DNA from: Flammula alnicola
Lineage: Eukaryota; Basidiomycota; Agaricomycetes; Agaricales; Strophariaceae
Direction of reading: 5' to 3'
DNA length: 64,000 bases
NCBI GenBank assembly: GCA_015499995.1
Contig: JADNRV010000071.1
Coordinates: forward strand, 1-64,000
The position numbers and the translations under genes were made by a program. Shown here in pieces: positions 1-10,190 of this stretch (position 1 is the stretch's first letter; each line of letters opens with the position of its first letter). The notes under the pieces are model-generated. The model ran no database searches, was not told where the DNA came from, and saw only the letters and a list, made by a program, of their open reading frames with translations.

Positions 1-99
1 TTTCTACTCTTTTAGACACTTTTTGATTGTTTTATTTATTTCTCAGCCAAAACTTTACCAATCTGGATGCCCTTGGGGCCGATTTGAAGGGATAAATCA

Positions 100-262
100 G
101 GGCTAAAAAGTAGCCGGTTCAGACCGGTCTTAACCGCAAAGACCGGTCCACCGAGACCGGTCTTTTTGCGGTCTTTGATTCTCAAAAATCAAAAGACCGG
201 ACTGCTGGTCCGGTCTTTTTGCGGTCCAGTCCGGTCTGGTTGCGGTCTTTTTCCAGTCCCAA
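100..262. repeat. Clustered ACCGGTC-type short repeats
   Basis: The motif GACCGGTC and its variants (GACCGGAC, GTCCGGTC) recur about ten times in both orientations, often followed by TTTTTGCGGTC. The stretch can fold on itself. It has no coding potential and looks like decayed transposon-terminal or satellite sequence. Confidence 0.6.
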
Positions 263-282
263 GACTGGACCTTTAAACACTA

Positions 283-790
283 GACCTGTCGGCACCCTAG
301 CAATTTTTTCGATGCTTATATCATAGGATTTCAATACATTCACATTATGGCCATTTCGTCAAAAACGCATATAATGGTAATTTATTTAGACGCACACCAT
401 TCCCGTCCATCTACACCCAGTGCCGGTCCCGGTGCCGACTCATAGATGACCTGTCGGCACCCTAATAAATTTTCCGAAGCTTATATCCCAGTTGTTCAGT
501 CAACTTACATTGTGTTCATTTCGTCAAAAATGCATATAATAGTAATTTATTTAGACGCGCACATTCCCGTCCATCTCTGCACAATGCCGGTGCCGGTACT
601 GACTCCTAGGTGACCTGCCGGCACCCTAACAATTTTTCCGAACCCTGTATTCCTGCCTTTCAATCAAATTGTATTAATGTTATCTTCGTTGCCACAGCAT
701 CTAATATTAATTTACTCTAACGCACTCCATTACTGCACTTTTCAAGCAGTCCACTCCCGAAAAACTGCCAGTTGCATATCAAGTGCCGGT
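283..790. repeat. Diverged tandem repeat, period about 165 bp, three copies
   Basis: The phrase GACCTGTCGGCACCCTA begins at 283 and 448 and recurs as GACCTGCCGGCACCCTA at 612, giving periods of 165 and 164 bp. After each comes a similar run: TTTTTC-GA-GCTTATAT, a TTTCGTC segment, TAATTTATTTAGACGC, a CATTCCCGTCCATC block and GTGCCGGT-rich sequence. Copies 1 and 2 are the most alike and copy 3 has decayed. No gene is visible from 1 to about 1030. Confidence 0.75.
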
Positions 791-887
791 GCCGGCTACC
801 TATGGCACTGACATGGGTCCCGACCTAGTGCCGATGACCTACCGAGTGCCGTTGATGCCTAGTTTGACTGCCGTGGCCCGCTCCAGT

Positions 888-993
888 GAATTCGCTGGCC
901 CCGTATCATACGGTACAATGTAGATAGCTCAATTTGGTATGTATTCTATGCTGTCCAGCGAATTCGCTGGCCCCGTATCATATGGTACATTGT
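888..993. repeat. Direct repeat of a 34-bp unit, spacing 72 bp
   Basis: The unit starting GAATTCGCTGGCCCCGTATC occurs at 888 and again at 960 with two substitutions. A related partial copy (ACCGTACCATACACTACATTG) follows at about 1007. This repeat abuts the point where the antisense FHA pseudogene loses recognisable sequence, so it may mark the insertion or rearrangement that removed its 3' end. Confidence 0.6.
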
Positions 994-1029
994 ATGTGTT
1001 CGCTAGACCGTACCATACACTACATTGTA

Positions 1030-2420
1030 GCTTACCTATGTGATCCTCATCCACGCGCTCGAGCTCATGCGGCAGCACCGTCGACACACTCCGCGCATCG
1101 TCGTCGTCGTCGTCGTCATCGCTGATCTCGCGTTCGGACGCATCGTCCTCCTCGTGCTCGTGTTCATGTCGCTCGTGGTGGTGTGGGGGGTGCAGTTGCG
1201 CCTCGAGCTCATGTCGTAGCTGCTCGGCGTGGGCAGCGGCTTAGGGTTATCATCTCCTGCTCGGCGAGGGCGCCTTCGAGTGCCCGTACCTTGTCGAGAT
1301 GCGAGGCGAGAGAGGACTGGGTGTCTCTTAATTGCGATTGCAGATCTACGACGGCAGCTGCTGACACTGATGACGAAGGGTTGACGGAGGGATGGTCAGG
1401 CAAGGGAGAGTTCGATCCACCTGCTTGTGGGTGGGCTTCATGAGGCGGTCGCACTGGTGGCAGATGTGTTGGGAACGGAGGGAGATTAGCAGGCTGGGTG
1501 GCAGAAGATCAATGCATATAACAAGAAAACGGGTCAGAAGAACATACCACTGCGCCGCTGAGAGTATCATGAATTTCACCCATCGCGCCCGTCAGCGAGT
1601 TGAGCTCAGCGCCCGTCTCGCGGCTCTTCTGGACCTCGCCCTGGAGTCGGCTCAGGATAACATCGAAGCTCAGCCCCGTCTTCCCGGGCGGTCGAATGCC
1701 ACTGATACCGCCCAACCCTTGCTGGGCGATCTGCGCTCTCCGCTGAGTGGCGAAAGGGAAGTTCTGGGGTGCCATCCCACCGGGACCGCCGCCGACACCA
1801 TTGAGGCCACTAGGCCCGGCGGGGCCGATGGTGGATGCGCCCGCTTGCTGCTGCTGGAGGAACTGGTGTTGTTGAAGCTGCTGTTGCTGTTGGTGCTGCT
1901 CCGCCCGGGCAGCGACTTGGGCATCTTGTTCCGAGAAGACGCATATGACACGAGCGGCGACTTTATGGTGGATGATTGTCTTGTTGTCTTCGCCTACGAT
2001 ATCGATACCGAATTCCTGCGAATAGAGGAAAAGATCAGAGATGAAGAAAGAGAAGGATCCGGGACAGTGTACGCACGTCGCACGACAATATCGTCGCTTT
2101 TTAGCTCGAATGGCTCTGACTCGTGGCCTTCGCTGCTCGCCATTGATAAATGTACTGTTTGAGCTCTTCATGTCCTTGATAAAAAATCTAGAGTGCAAGC
2201 GTTAGTATCTCCCGTATTTGAGGCGTGAAAAAGCGCACCTTGCCACCTTCCTCCCAGACCTCCGCGTGCTGCCTACTGAGAACTTGGAGTCAAAGAATCC
2301 ATTCCGTTCTCCAGGTGCTATTTTTGAGCTCGTTTGTCGGCCAATTTTTCTGTGTTGGGCCTGCGGCGGGTCGGGCAGACGAGTGACTCGGACGAGCTGG
2401 ACCAACACTCACATTGTGCA
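1030..2420 (-). pseudogene. FHA-domain protein (SLMAP/Far10/Vps64-like), frameshifted
   Basis: Reading from 2420 downward, the protein begins with KIGRQTSSKIAPGERNGFFDSK, split here as KIGRQTSSK then IAPGERNGFFDSK, the first FHA strands. Then come LSRQHAEVWEEGGK, KDMKSSNSTFING, SEPFELKSDDIV and EFGIDIVGEDNKTIIHHK, a classic forkhead-associated (phosphothreonine-binding) domain. A Gln-rich linker, the stretch LSRLQGEVQKSRETGAEL and a C-terminal acidic tail (ARSVSTVLPHELERVDED) follow. The blocks sit in different frames: shifts occur near 2282, in a T-run near 2185, near 2135 and near 1245. Introns are still recognisable, for example ending ATTCGCAG before EFGID. Relatives act in STRIPAK-like complexes or vacuolar targeting. 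The C-terminus runs into repeats near 1030. It is either a young pseudogene or a copy carrying indel sequencing errors. Confidence 0.7.
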
Positions 2421-2594
2421 CCCAGATTTGAGTGCGCAGCAGGGTGTGCCCACTCGATCTCGTTGACGACGATCGCCGTTCTCGTTTTGTAATGGCGCAG
2501 AGAGTTTGCGCCGACGGGCTGCGATGGTATAGTAGTGTGCCTCAAAGTTGAACTGCGAAATCAGGCTCGCAGCTGCAGATTTGTCATCGGTCAC
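2409..2594 (-). other. Unrecognised open segment upstream of the FHA copy
   Basis: A 61-codon ATG-initiated reading frame contains the phrase SQFNFEAHYYTIAARRR. It lies directly upstream of the FHA exons, but its sequence is not the N-terminus usual in that family. It could be an unrelated exon or chance. I do not assign a function. Confidence 0.25.
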
Positions 2595-2676
2595 GAATAG
2601 TCACACCGCGCAGTTAGGCGCTCAATAAACGTGCAGTGGAATACAGGTAATATTTCATGAAGTAAAATACCAAACA

Positions 2677-4946
2677 TTATTTCCTTCCTCTATTTAAAGC
2701 CCAACAGACTACCAATGTCTCCACACCAATACCATAAGTCCCTGCCGGTCGTTGAAAAGTTGTGAGGTGCGTAATAATGTGAGTAGGCTCGATAATGACC
2801 AAGTCGTCGGATGGTTGGGCATCAACAATCCTCGTTTGAAACCCATGATGGTGGATAAATGGGGCCTTTGCCTCTTCAGAAACTGGAAGTGATCGGTGTT
2901 GACGGACAACAATAAAGGTGTGCATCAGAGCCTCAAGAGGAAGCTTCCAAATAGCTTCGATAAATCCCGTGTTATTCCTGTGTGTAAATGGGTTAATAAA
3001 ACTGAATAGCACTGTTTCCTTTGTGTGATTTCTGACAGCTGAAAGTGCAGTCACCAAGGTGGATCTGAAGAGGATACTGAGCTTGTGGAGGAAGAATAAT
3101 GGAATTTTCAGGGTGTGGAAGGGCATTAGATGCCCGGTAAGGTCATCCAGTTTGATGCAAATATTGCAGTAGGGCATTATAATCTGCTTCTGGGAGTTTA
3201 GGTGCCTTGGCTAAAATGTCGGCCTGATCCATAGGAGATACTGGAGCAATTTCCACAGATGGAGTTACTGGCTGAAGAATATCAGCTAGATTTTTGACAT
3301 CCTTGCTATCATGCAAGAGAGCATCTAGGCGGGCCCTGCGGCTCATTTGACGGAGCATAGTAAGATCCAAATCCCCTATTTCTGTGTTAGTATCAAGTAT
3401 ATATTCCAGATAAAAATAGAAACATACTAAGATGGTGGTTTGTGTTGATACCCTGGAGCATTCCATTCATTCGTTCACCCGGAAACTCACTGAAAGAAGC
3501 AAGAGGTCCCCAGTACTTGAGTAAAGGACCATTGTGCATAGCGTAATGATGGTTGGGTTTGGAGGAATAATAAGGAAATAAATGTTGGCTTGCCGTCCGA
3601 TACTGGACATAGTGCTGTGTATATGCATCCGCTGCAGCATTCGAAGTTTTGAATGAGGAGATAATGTTGGTTGCAGCAACTAAGTGATAAAAGCATAGAA
3701 AATGTTGGCGATGGTCATCTGTGGCAGTTGAAGTATACCAGAACTCGGGAATAATGAGTGGGAAAATATTTGAGAACAGAGTGAGATATTCGCGAGCTTT
3801 GAGTTTTCCGTGGCCAGGCTCTCCGAGATTGGTTGGCGGACGCTGTACCCATGTTGGAAGGCTGACATCCCGGATACAATTGCGAATGGCCTGTAGCTCA
3901 GTATTGCTGAAACTGAAGGGCAAAATGTCAGCAGGAATAAAGTCTGGATCATCATCACTATCCTCATCAAGGAAGCTATATGGATAAGGATCGGTGGGAT
4001 GCTGTGAAGGGGTAGGTGTAGTGGATGAGGATGATCCAGTAGCATTGGAACCAGAAGCTGTGTTTGAAGAGGGAGATGGAGATAAGGGAGGGTTCATAGA
4101 TGGGGATGGAGATTGATCTTGTTGGATAGCCATAGAAGTTGCAATGTCGTGCTCGGCTGCCTCTTGAATGAGATCATCCAGCTCATCAGCAGAGTCAGAT
4201 ACATCCTCCTCAGTCCACTGCTCATCCTTCTCTACCTCTTTCACTTTTTGGCTTTCATTTTCATCCCAACCAATACCCCAAAGTGTACGAAGATGATGTT
4301 GCAGAATTCCTTCGAGCCAGTTATGCATAAATCCTAGCACAACATGCTTGACTGGATCCCAGTATGGTAGATGATGAAATGGAGACCACCGTACACCAGA
4401 AGCAGTTTCTAAAGCCTCTCGTGCAGCTTTTGTCGATTCATTACGCCATGCCTCTGCCTGCTCTCGTACCTTTGCACTGTCACGTAGTTGCCAAGATTGA
4501 AAATTAAGATCCTCTATCTGATTCTGGGTGCAGAGACAGAAGGAGCAAAACATAGTGGCGGCGTGGGTCAGGAATCCAGCAACCTTTCGGCTTGCCTCAA
4601 GATCGGCAATCAGAGGTGCAATTTTTACCTCTACTGATGCACCAGCAGGATGGTAGAATGTCGGTACATTTTGGCCAGGAGTGATACCGTATTTGGCAGC
4701 AGATGCAATGATGGGGTCGAGAAGATGACAGATGGTGGTTGCGGTAGGTACATGAGGAGGAGGAGTAAGACCAATGATAAAGGTATTCTCTGGCCTGTAG
4801 CGGAGATGTGGGGGTAGGTTTAAGCAGTAGAGAATGATGGCACCGCAAGATGCGTGCTTGCCTATTAATTATATATAAAATATTAATAGAGAGGTGTTTG
4901 GATATAGTGGCAACTTACCGGCAATTTTATTAGTAAATGGATTGAA
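2677..4946 (-). pseudogene. Plavaka transposase, C-terminal two thirds (broken)
   Basis: This is the downstream part of the interrupted transposase. The exon at 4946-4917 encodes FNPFTNKIAG. An intron follows, and then a long exon with ENTFIIGLTPPPHVPTATT, FLTHAATMFCSFCLC and the signature WSPFHHLPYWDPVKHVVLG with MHNWLEGIL, typical of Tnp2/Plavaka proteins. An acidic, Ser/Pro-rich spacer and a conserved C-terminal domain follow (FPGERMNGMLQ, LPLEALMHTFIVVR, IEPTHIITHLT, CWALNRGRK). In the last domain the conserved reading is broken: an in-frame TGA follows LLQYLHQTG near 3143, a TAA follows SAIQFY near 2993, and a +1 shift is needed to reach the final block. The enzyme would excise and insert the element, but this copy cannot encode it intact. 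Confidence 0.75.
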
Positions 4947-4971
4947 CCAATCAATAGTGATGTGCCGGCTC
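4947..4971 (+). repeat. Left target duplication and terminal inverted repeat of hAT
   Basis: CCAATCAA at 4947-4954 is the left copy of an 8-bp target site duplication. TAGTGATGTGCCGGCTC at 4955-4971 is the left terminal inverted repeat. Eight-base duplications are diagnostic of hAT-superfamily insertion. Confidence 0.95.
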
Positions 4972-4990
4972 CGGCCTGAGGCCAGGAGCC

Positions 4991-5050
4991 GGGCCAAGCC
5001 GAGCCTAAAGAAGCCGGGCCAAGCCGAGCCTAAAGAAGCCAGGCCAAGCC
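4991..5050 (+). repeat. Subterminal 25-bp tandem repeat of hAT
   Basis: GGGCCAAGCCGAGCCTAAAG plus AAGCC occurs at 4991-5015 and 5016-5040, with a partial third copy. Similar GGCCAAGCC motifs occur near the right end (8620-8733) in inverted orientation. In hAT elements such subterminal repeats usually bind the transposase; here that role is inferred. Confidence 0.7.
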
Positions 5051-5265
5051 GGGCCAAAATTGCGGCCTAGGACGGCTTTGGGCCCGGCCTGACATTTTCG
5101 AAAGCCTGAGCCGTCGGCCTGAGCCCCGGCTTAGTAGGTGCGAGCTGAGTTTCAATAAATCGGTCAGTTATACAGTGTAAAATTTAAAGTTCTACACCAG
5201 CAAGCCTCCCGAGCTAAGTAGCGAAGGCGCGTATTATTTCCAGCTTAACATATCGTCAATCAGTG

Positions 5266-8200
5266 ATGTCGACGACATCTAGGGTCGCGTCTAAGCGTGT
5301 CCGCACAGCCTCCGATAAGGTGTTAGATAAAAATAATGTTGGTGACGTCGCGCTTCGATCCCACCAAGAAGCCCGAGACCGCCATATCACCGCGGCTTCT
5401 CACACCACGCCAAATCTGACTCCCACACTGTCTTCTGTAACGTTCAACCAACCCACGACCCATCCAACCAGCTGCGTCTCTGCCCAACCACTGACCGACA
5501 CCAACAAGCGCAAGTCGCCACCCATCTCGATTTCCGACAAGGAAGATGATGGTCCACGCGGTATGTTCACTTTGTTAATATCAAACTTACCATTTAATTT
5601 GTCTATGTAGCGAGTTCAAGCAAACGTACGCGTGTAGAATCCGAAGCGGAACCTTCAGATCATGAAGATTCGGATAATGGAGCACCACAGCAAACGATGA
5701 AAGACAAGTCAAGGGACATCAACGAGTTTTTCGAGCCGCCGGAGAAAGGAGCAGATGGCTCCAAGGGAAAACGGCATTGCAAGCTCTGCAGGTAAGCCAA
5801 TCATACCATCTATTTCCTGTTCTCAGTTGTTTTTTTCATAGGAAAAAGGGACTCCCATCCCTTATTGTGTCCGAAGTCACTACCTTGCGTCGCCATATTG
5901 AATGGAAACATCGTGTAAGTCTCAAATTTATTGTTGTCAACTTTTATACTCAAATTTTGCATAGCCGTTGTACGATAAATGGTGCGAGAGGAATGATTTT
6001 GAATCAAAACTTCCGAAGGTTGTCAAGGCATGAAAAGAGGCGCAGAAAGCGGCCGACCGTGAAAAGCAATCCTCGCTTGACCCCCATCTCGAGGAACGAC
6101 AGCCCAGGGAGCGTACCATCCCTTACTCTGATGCCCTGTTCCGAGAGGCAGCTGTCGAGTGGTTGGTTTCCACTGATCAGGTATTATTTGTTGTGTATCT
6201 TTCTCGTCACATTTCTGACTTAAAGTTTTAGCCAATTCAAGCATTTGAGCACCCGTCTTTCAAGAAGATGATCGACATAGCAGCTCGAGCTACCCACGGT
6301 GTCACTCTCCCAAATCGCAAGGCAACACGCAAGCATATTATCCAACTCTTCAAGAAAAACCTTACAGGACTTCGAGAACGGCTCAAGGTACATTAGATAT
6401 AAGATAATCGGACAACGTCTAACATTGCAGTAGACTGAAAAAACAGGACTCATCAGCCTTACGTGCGACGCATGGCAAGCAGGAAATCAAGACGCATACT
6501 TTGCCGTGACCGGCCATTGGAACGAGGAGACATCGCCTGGTATCTGGGAGGCCCAAAGTGCGCTGTTTGGCTTTACTCAGATGAACACGGCACACGACGG
6601 TGTGCGTCTCGGGCGTGGGTTGTTCAAAATCGTGAAGCGGTTAGGATTTGAACGCAAGGTTTGTTTTTTTGAGTCATTATTCAAATGTTTCAGTTCTGAA
6701 ATTTACCCTAGGTTGGCTGGGTGACCTGCGACAATGCGGCGAACAACCTCACAATGCTCAAGCATTTTGCGACATTGTTGAATGTTTCGCCGTCTCGAAG
6801 GGGCATGAAGAAGTGGGACTACATTGCAAATCATATCAGGTCAGTTCATTAGTCATTATCATTCACATCTCTCGAACTAAACTACTTGAAGATGTCTCGC
6901 GCATGTCATTAATCTTGCCACGCAGGCACTCATTTCAACGTACAGCACTACGAAGCACTATGATCTGGAAAAACCCATGGAGCATGAGCCTGATGTTGAC
7001 GCGTTTACTCGAGATGAAGTCGGACTAATACGCTCTATTGTTGTTAAGGTACTGTGGTATTTTATTGTTATAATACTAATGAACTAATTATTGGATAGGC
7101 CCGGTCATCAGCAAAGCGAAAACAGAGGTTCCTTCGCTACCAACAAAATGCCGCAACACTGCCGCGCATGCTCTTGATCGACATGAAGGTGCGATGGTCG
7201 TCAACATATATTATGCTAAAGCGGGCCCTCGAGCTCAAACCAGTAAGTCTACTTGTTATATCTATTCTTTTTGTCATGTTACTCATGCATATTATAAGTT
7301 TGTTGGTGAATTTGTATACGACACGGCACGGGAAGAGCCTGACCTTACGAAGCGTGCAAAAATTGACGGTTTAAAGTTGGAGAAGGTTGAATGGGAGCGG
7401 GTCAGTCTCTTCGTTGATCTCTTAAAGGTAAGTTCGGATCTCAATGTTTACACAAGCTTATACAGTTTATATCTTTAGCATGCTGATGCCGCGCAGCAAG
7501 CTTTCTCGTATGAGGGCACACCCACGCTTCACATGGGAATCCCGGCACTCGAATCTCTCCACAAAGCATGGAACACACGTAAAACGCGCACAAAGTATGA
7601 TGCGTTTTCGACCGCATTACAGGCAGCTGTCAAGAAGATCGAGGAATATTATGAGAAGTCTGCAACATCTCACGCATATACATTTGCTATGTGTATGTTA
7701 CCTTTTTTTCTTTTACTTCTGTCTGCTTTTCTCATTCATTACTTCAGTGCTAGATCCGGATATGAAAATGCGGTATTTCGTGAAACATTGGGATGCTGAC
7801 TTGCAAAAGAAAATCCTCGAATCAGCGGAGGAAATTGTGAGTTATTGTTATTTATTCATCTATATCAAAGATCGGCTAATAATCTCTCTACATGTTGCAG
7901 TTCAAAGAACGTTATGAAGAAATGTATGGCAAAGATGGCCCTCCACCTGAGACGACTGGAAAGGGCAAGGGTAAACTTGCTGCGCTTCTCGATGAGGGCT
8001 CCGACGACGAAGGCTTTGATCCCTCGAAGAGCACACTAGAGGATCCGGAACGAGATTTGTCGAAGCCGTGGTTACAGGAGTTCCACCGGTACCTCAATGG
8101 TGCAGATGAGCTACCGACAGGTATGCCATTGATAAAGTGGTGGGGGGTAAGCTGTTGTTTTGTTTCTAAACTATAATCTAATTGACATATAAAACTGTAA

Positions 8201-8531
8201 GATAAATTCTACTCGTCTTCCAGTCTGGGCGTCCTTGGCTCGAGATTATCTCGCCATCATGGGCTCTTCGGTATCGAGCGAGCGAGCATTTTCCGCAGCT
8301 GGAATCACGATTGATAAGCGCCGAAACCGCCTGAAAGGTGATGTTGTCGAGGCACTTCAGTTCTTGAAGTGTCTCTTTCGTCATGATCTCATATTCCGTG
8401 AGCCTCCGCCTTGCTCGATTCTCGAACTTGAGTTAGAGGTGATCGATGATGATGGGGATCCAGCCTGGGTCGACGAAGAGCAGCCTCAGGCTTGGGTTAT
8501 TGATGTAGAATCTGATGATGATGATGAGTAA
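5266..8531 (+). CDS. hAT transposase (BED finger, C-terminal dimerisation domain)
   Basis: The gene is spliced from about ten exons; the first ATG is at 5266. The order is a low-complexity N-terminus, then a BED-type zinc finger (HCKLC..., then LRRHIEWKHR across introns at 5792 and 5915), then the RNase H-like catalytic region with LISLTCDAWQAGN, VGWVTCDNAANN and CHVINLATQ, and KVRWSSTYIM. The C-terminal hATC dimerisation domain has WWG, VWASLARDYLAIMGSS, SERAFSAAG and KRRNRL. The stop is at 8529-8531 after an acidic tail. The only lesion I found is an in-frame TGA at 6031-6033, between VVKA and KEAQKAA, where relatives would be expected to carry a basic residue. Everything downstream is open when spliced, so the copy is nearly intact. 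It would be non-autonomous unless the stop is read through or spliced out. Confidence 0.85.
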
Positions 8532-8733
8532 AGGTATCAGTGACATTTGTACATTCAAATACCATCCCTACGTAGTGTATTTATCAATTTTCATTTATCC
8601 TACATGTAGGCCCCGGCTTAGGCCAAAGCCAGGCCGGGCCAAGCCGTATTTATTGGCTTTGGCCCGGCTCGTAATTTGACGAAGCCTGAGCCGCCCAAAG
8701 CCGGGCCCGAGCTGGGGCTTTCAGGCCAAGCCC

Positions 8734-8758
8734 GAGCCGGCACATCACTACCAATCAA
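8734..8758 (-). repeat. Right terminal inverted repeat and target duplication of hAT
   Basis: GAGCCGGCACATCACTA at 8734-8750 is the exact reverse complement of the left terminus. It is followed by CCAATCAA at 8751-8758, the second copy of the 8-bp target duplication. Confidence 0.95.
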
Positions 8759-9657
8759 TATATATCCCAAAAACCAAATGGCGAGGAGACCGGAAAAATC
8801 CATGTAAGTCCTTCCAAGCAGGACTATCTTGAATATCATTCATATCAGCTCCAAATGCAACTGGATGGTCAGTATGTTGGCGAAATGTGGCTTGAAGAGC
8901 GTCCTCGATTACTTGACGTGATAAGAAAAAACGAAGCCATGAATCGAAGGATTGGGTGGTGTATAAACTTCGAGGGACCCATTTAGGTCCTTTGCGTGTG
9001 TTCTGAGTCTTCCATAGCTCGGTATTGCATGGACGGGATTTAGGTGATGGCTTCCATTGACATTTCCAAGGTACAGGCTGGGGGTATAGTGAAAAACACG
9101 TGGGGCAGCAGGCGGTCCGAATAAGGTCTGGTTCAATAGAATAGAGCTCGTATGCAGTTCGAATAGAGCTCGTATGCAGTTCGAATATCACGGGGAAGTT
9201 TGATGCTGGGAAATCGAATATAAATCCCAGATGATACAAGAGCAACCTCCACCAGAGACAGAGTTATAGACAGAATGAGCTGGATTCCCTGCAGAATTCT
9301 GCTGGCAACAGAGCGGCTAACGTGGGCCCTGATATGCAGCCAGACAACAAGAATACAAATCATTTTCACAAGAAATCCAGTAGAAAGAGGGATTTCTTTG
9401 CAATTAAAAGTCAGATATCAAAATATTGAAGAGAGGGCATAGAATCATATACCCTTTGGCAAATTTGAGTTGCTAGAGCGCCGTGATGATGTACCGGAAG
9501 ACGGTTGATGCTTTGGTTTTGGTGATGTGGGCCGCTTGTCTCGTTTTTCATGTACCAAACGAGTGGATACATCAACTTGTTGACCCGGCTGTTCAACTCC
9601 ATGAATGTTGACCAATTTCTTTCTGCAAAGAGTACAGGTGCATATGACAGACGGCAT
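8751..9657 (-). pseudogene. Plavaka transposase, N-terminal third
   Basis: This is the upstream part of the transposase split by the hAT insertion. The ATG at 9657 begins MPSVICTCTLCRKK, followed by a basic, Pro/Ser-rich segment. After introns near 9260-9440 the reading resumes with CCPTCFSLYP, KSRPCNTELWK, GPKWVPRSLYTTQSFDSWL, FGADMNDIQDSPAWKDL and LVFGIYIDW. The last codon before the element is the TGG of IDW, and the frame continues exactly in the segment beyond the hAT. The repeated Cys pairs at the start look like a zinc-binding module. The combined order and spacing match Tnp2-family transposases of Agaricomycetes. Confidence 0.75.
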
Positions 9658-10102
9658 GGGAGGAGGAAGAAAAACGGTTATCAGCCAAGATCAGTCGTTA
9701 TCGGAATCTGTGGAATATTATGGGATAATTAATTAATTTCATTATTTTGCTATCTATTTGCTACCCAAAACGGTGTTGGCAACACGTGGTGCAAAACGTC
9801 AACTGCCAGTCAACCGCCGGTCAACCGCTTCAAGGGCGGTCCAAAATGGACCGCCCCATGGTTTGCCCCTTGTGTGAACAATAGCACCTTACCTGAGTGA
9901 AAATTTTTGGCTCTCGACGGGTGAACACAGCCAAAAATTTATCTGACCTTCACAGCCAAAGGCTGCGATTTCGGATCTGACCTAATAGGGTATTTTCGGA
10001 GGTCCTGCAGCACCACGCATCACGCATCATGCATCAGCACGCATCCCATCACGCACTACGCATAGTCGTGTGAGAATTAATTGATGGCCATCAGCCTTTT
10101 CG
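9658..10102. other. Non-coding flank of the Plavaka element
   Basis: No gene is seen. The stretch contains GTCAACCGCC/GGCGGTCC motifs (9810-9860), an AAATTTTTGGCT/AGCCAAAAATTT inverted pair (9901-9940) and a short CACGCATCA-type repeat at 10010-10065. It may hold the undetected Plavaka terminus. Confidence 0.4.
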
Positions 10103-10137
10103 GTCAAGTCATTGGTCAATTTGACCAATGACTTGAC
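10103..10137. repeat. Perfect palindrome, 17-bp arms, 1-nt spacer
   Basis: GTCAAGTCATTGGTCAA (10103-10119), a single T, then the exact reverse complement TTGACCAATGACTTGAC (10121-10137). It is the first of three stacked palindromes upstream of the kinase gene. Confidence 0.95.
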
Positions 10138-10160
10138 TTTTGCTGACTATGACCGACTTT

Positions 10161-10174
10161 ATTGACTAGTCAAT
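10161..10174. repeat. Perfect 14-bp palindrome
   Basis: ATTGACTAGTCAAT equals its own reverse complement. It lies between the 35-bp and 89-bp palindromes and shares the TTGAC/GTCAA core with the first. Confidence 0.9.
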
Positions 10175-10190
10175 GACTTGTCCAACACTG

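Larger units (their letters stand above)
4955..8750 (+). mobile_element. Complete hAT-superfamily transposon, 3796 bp
   Basis: Both ends are visible: perfect 17-bp inverted repeats (TAGTGATGTGCCGGCTC at the left end, its reverse complement at 8734-8750) flanked by identical CCAATCAA octamers. Inside lies one multi-exon transposase gene on the plus strand. The subterminal regions (4972-5150 and 8600-8733) are rich in GGCCNAGCC-type motifs, including a 25-bp tandem repeat, as expected for hAT transposase-binding sites. The perfect ends and duplication suggest a recent insertion. It landed inside the transposase exon of a Plavaka element, after the codons for IDW. Confidence 0.95.
2677..9657 (-). 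mobile_element. Plavaka-type (CACTA/Tnp2) DNA transposon, interrupted
   Basis: Only the coding part can be bounded. One transposase reading direction runs from a start at 9657 to a stop at 2677, with a 3.8-kb hAT element inserted at 4955-8750. Family-typical blocks appear in order on both sides of the insert: a Cys-rich N-terminal segment, SFDSWLRFF, FGADMNDIQDSP, LVFGIYIDW, then after the insert FNPFTNKIAGK, ENTFIIGL, LPYWDPVKHVV and the C-terminal CWALNRG. The element's own terminal repeats were not identified by eye in the flanks (2595-2676 and 9658-10100). Confidence 0.75.
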
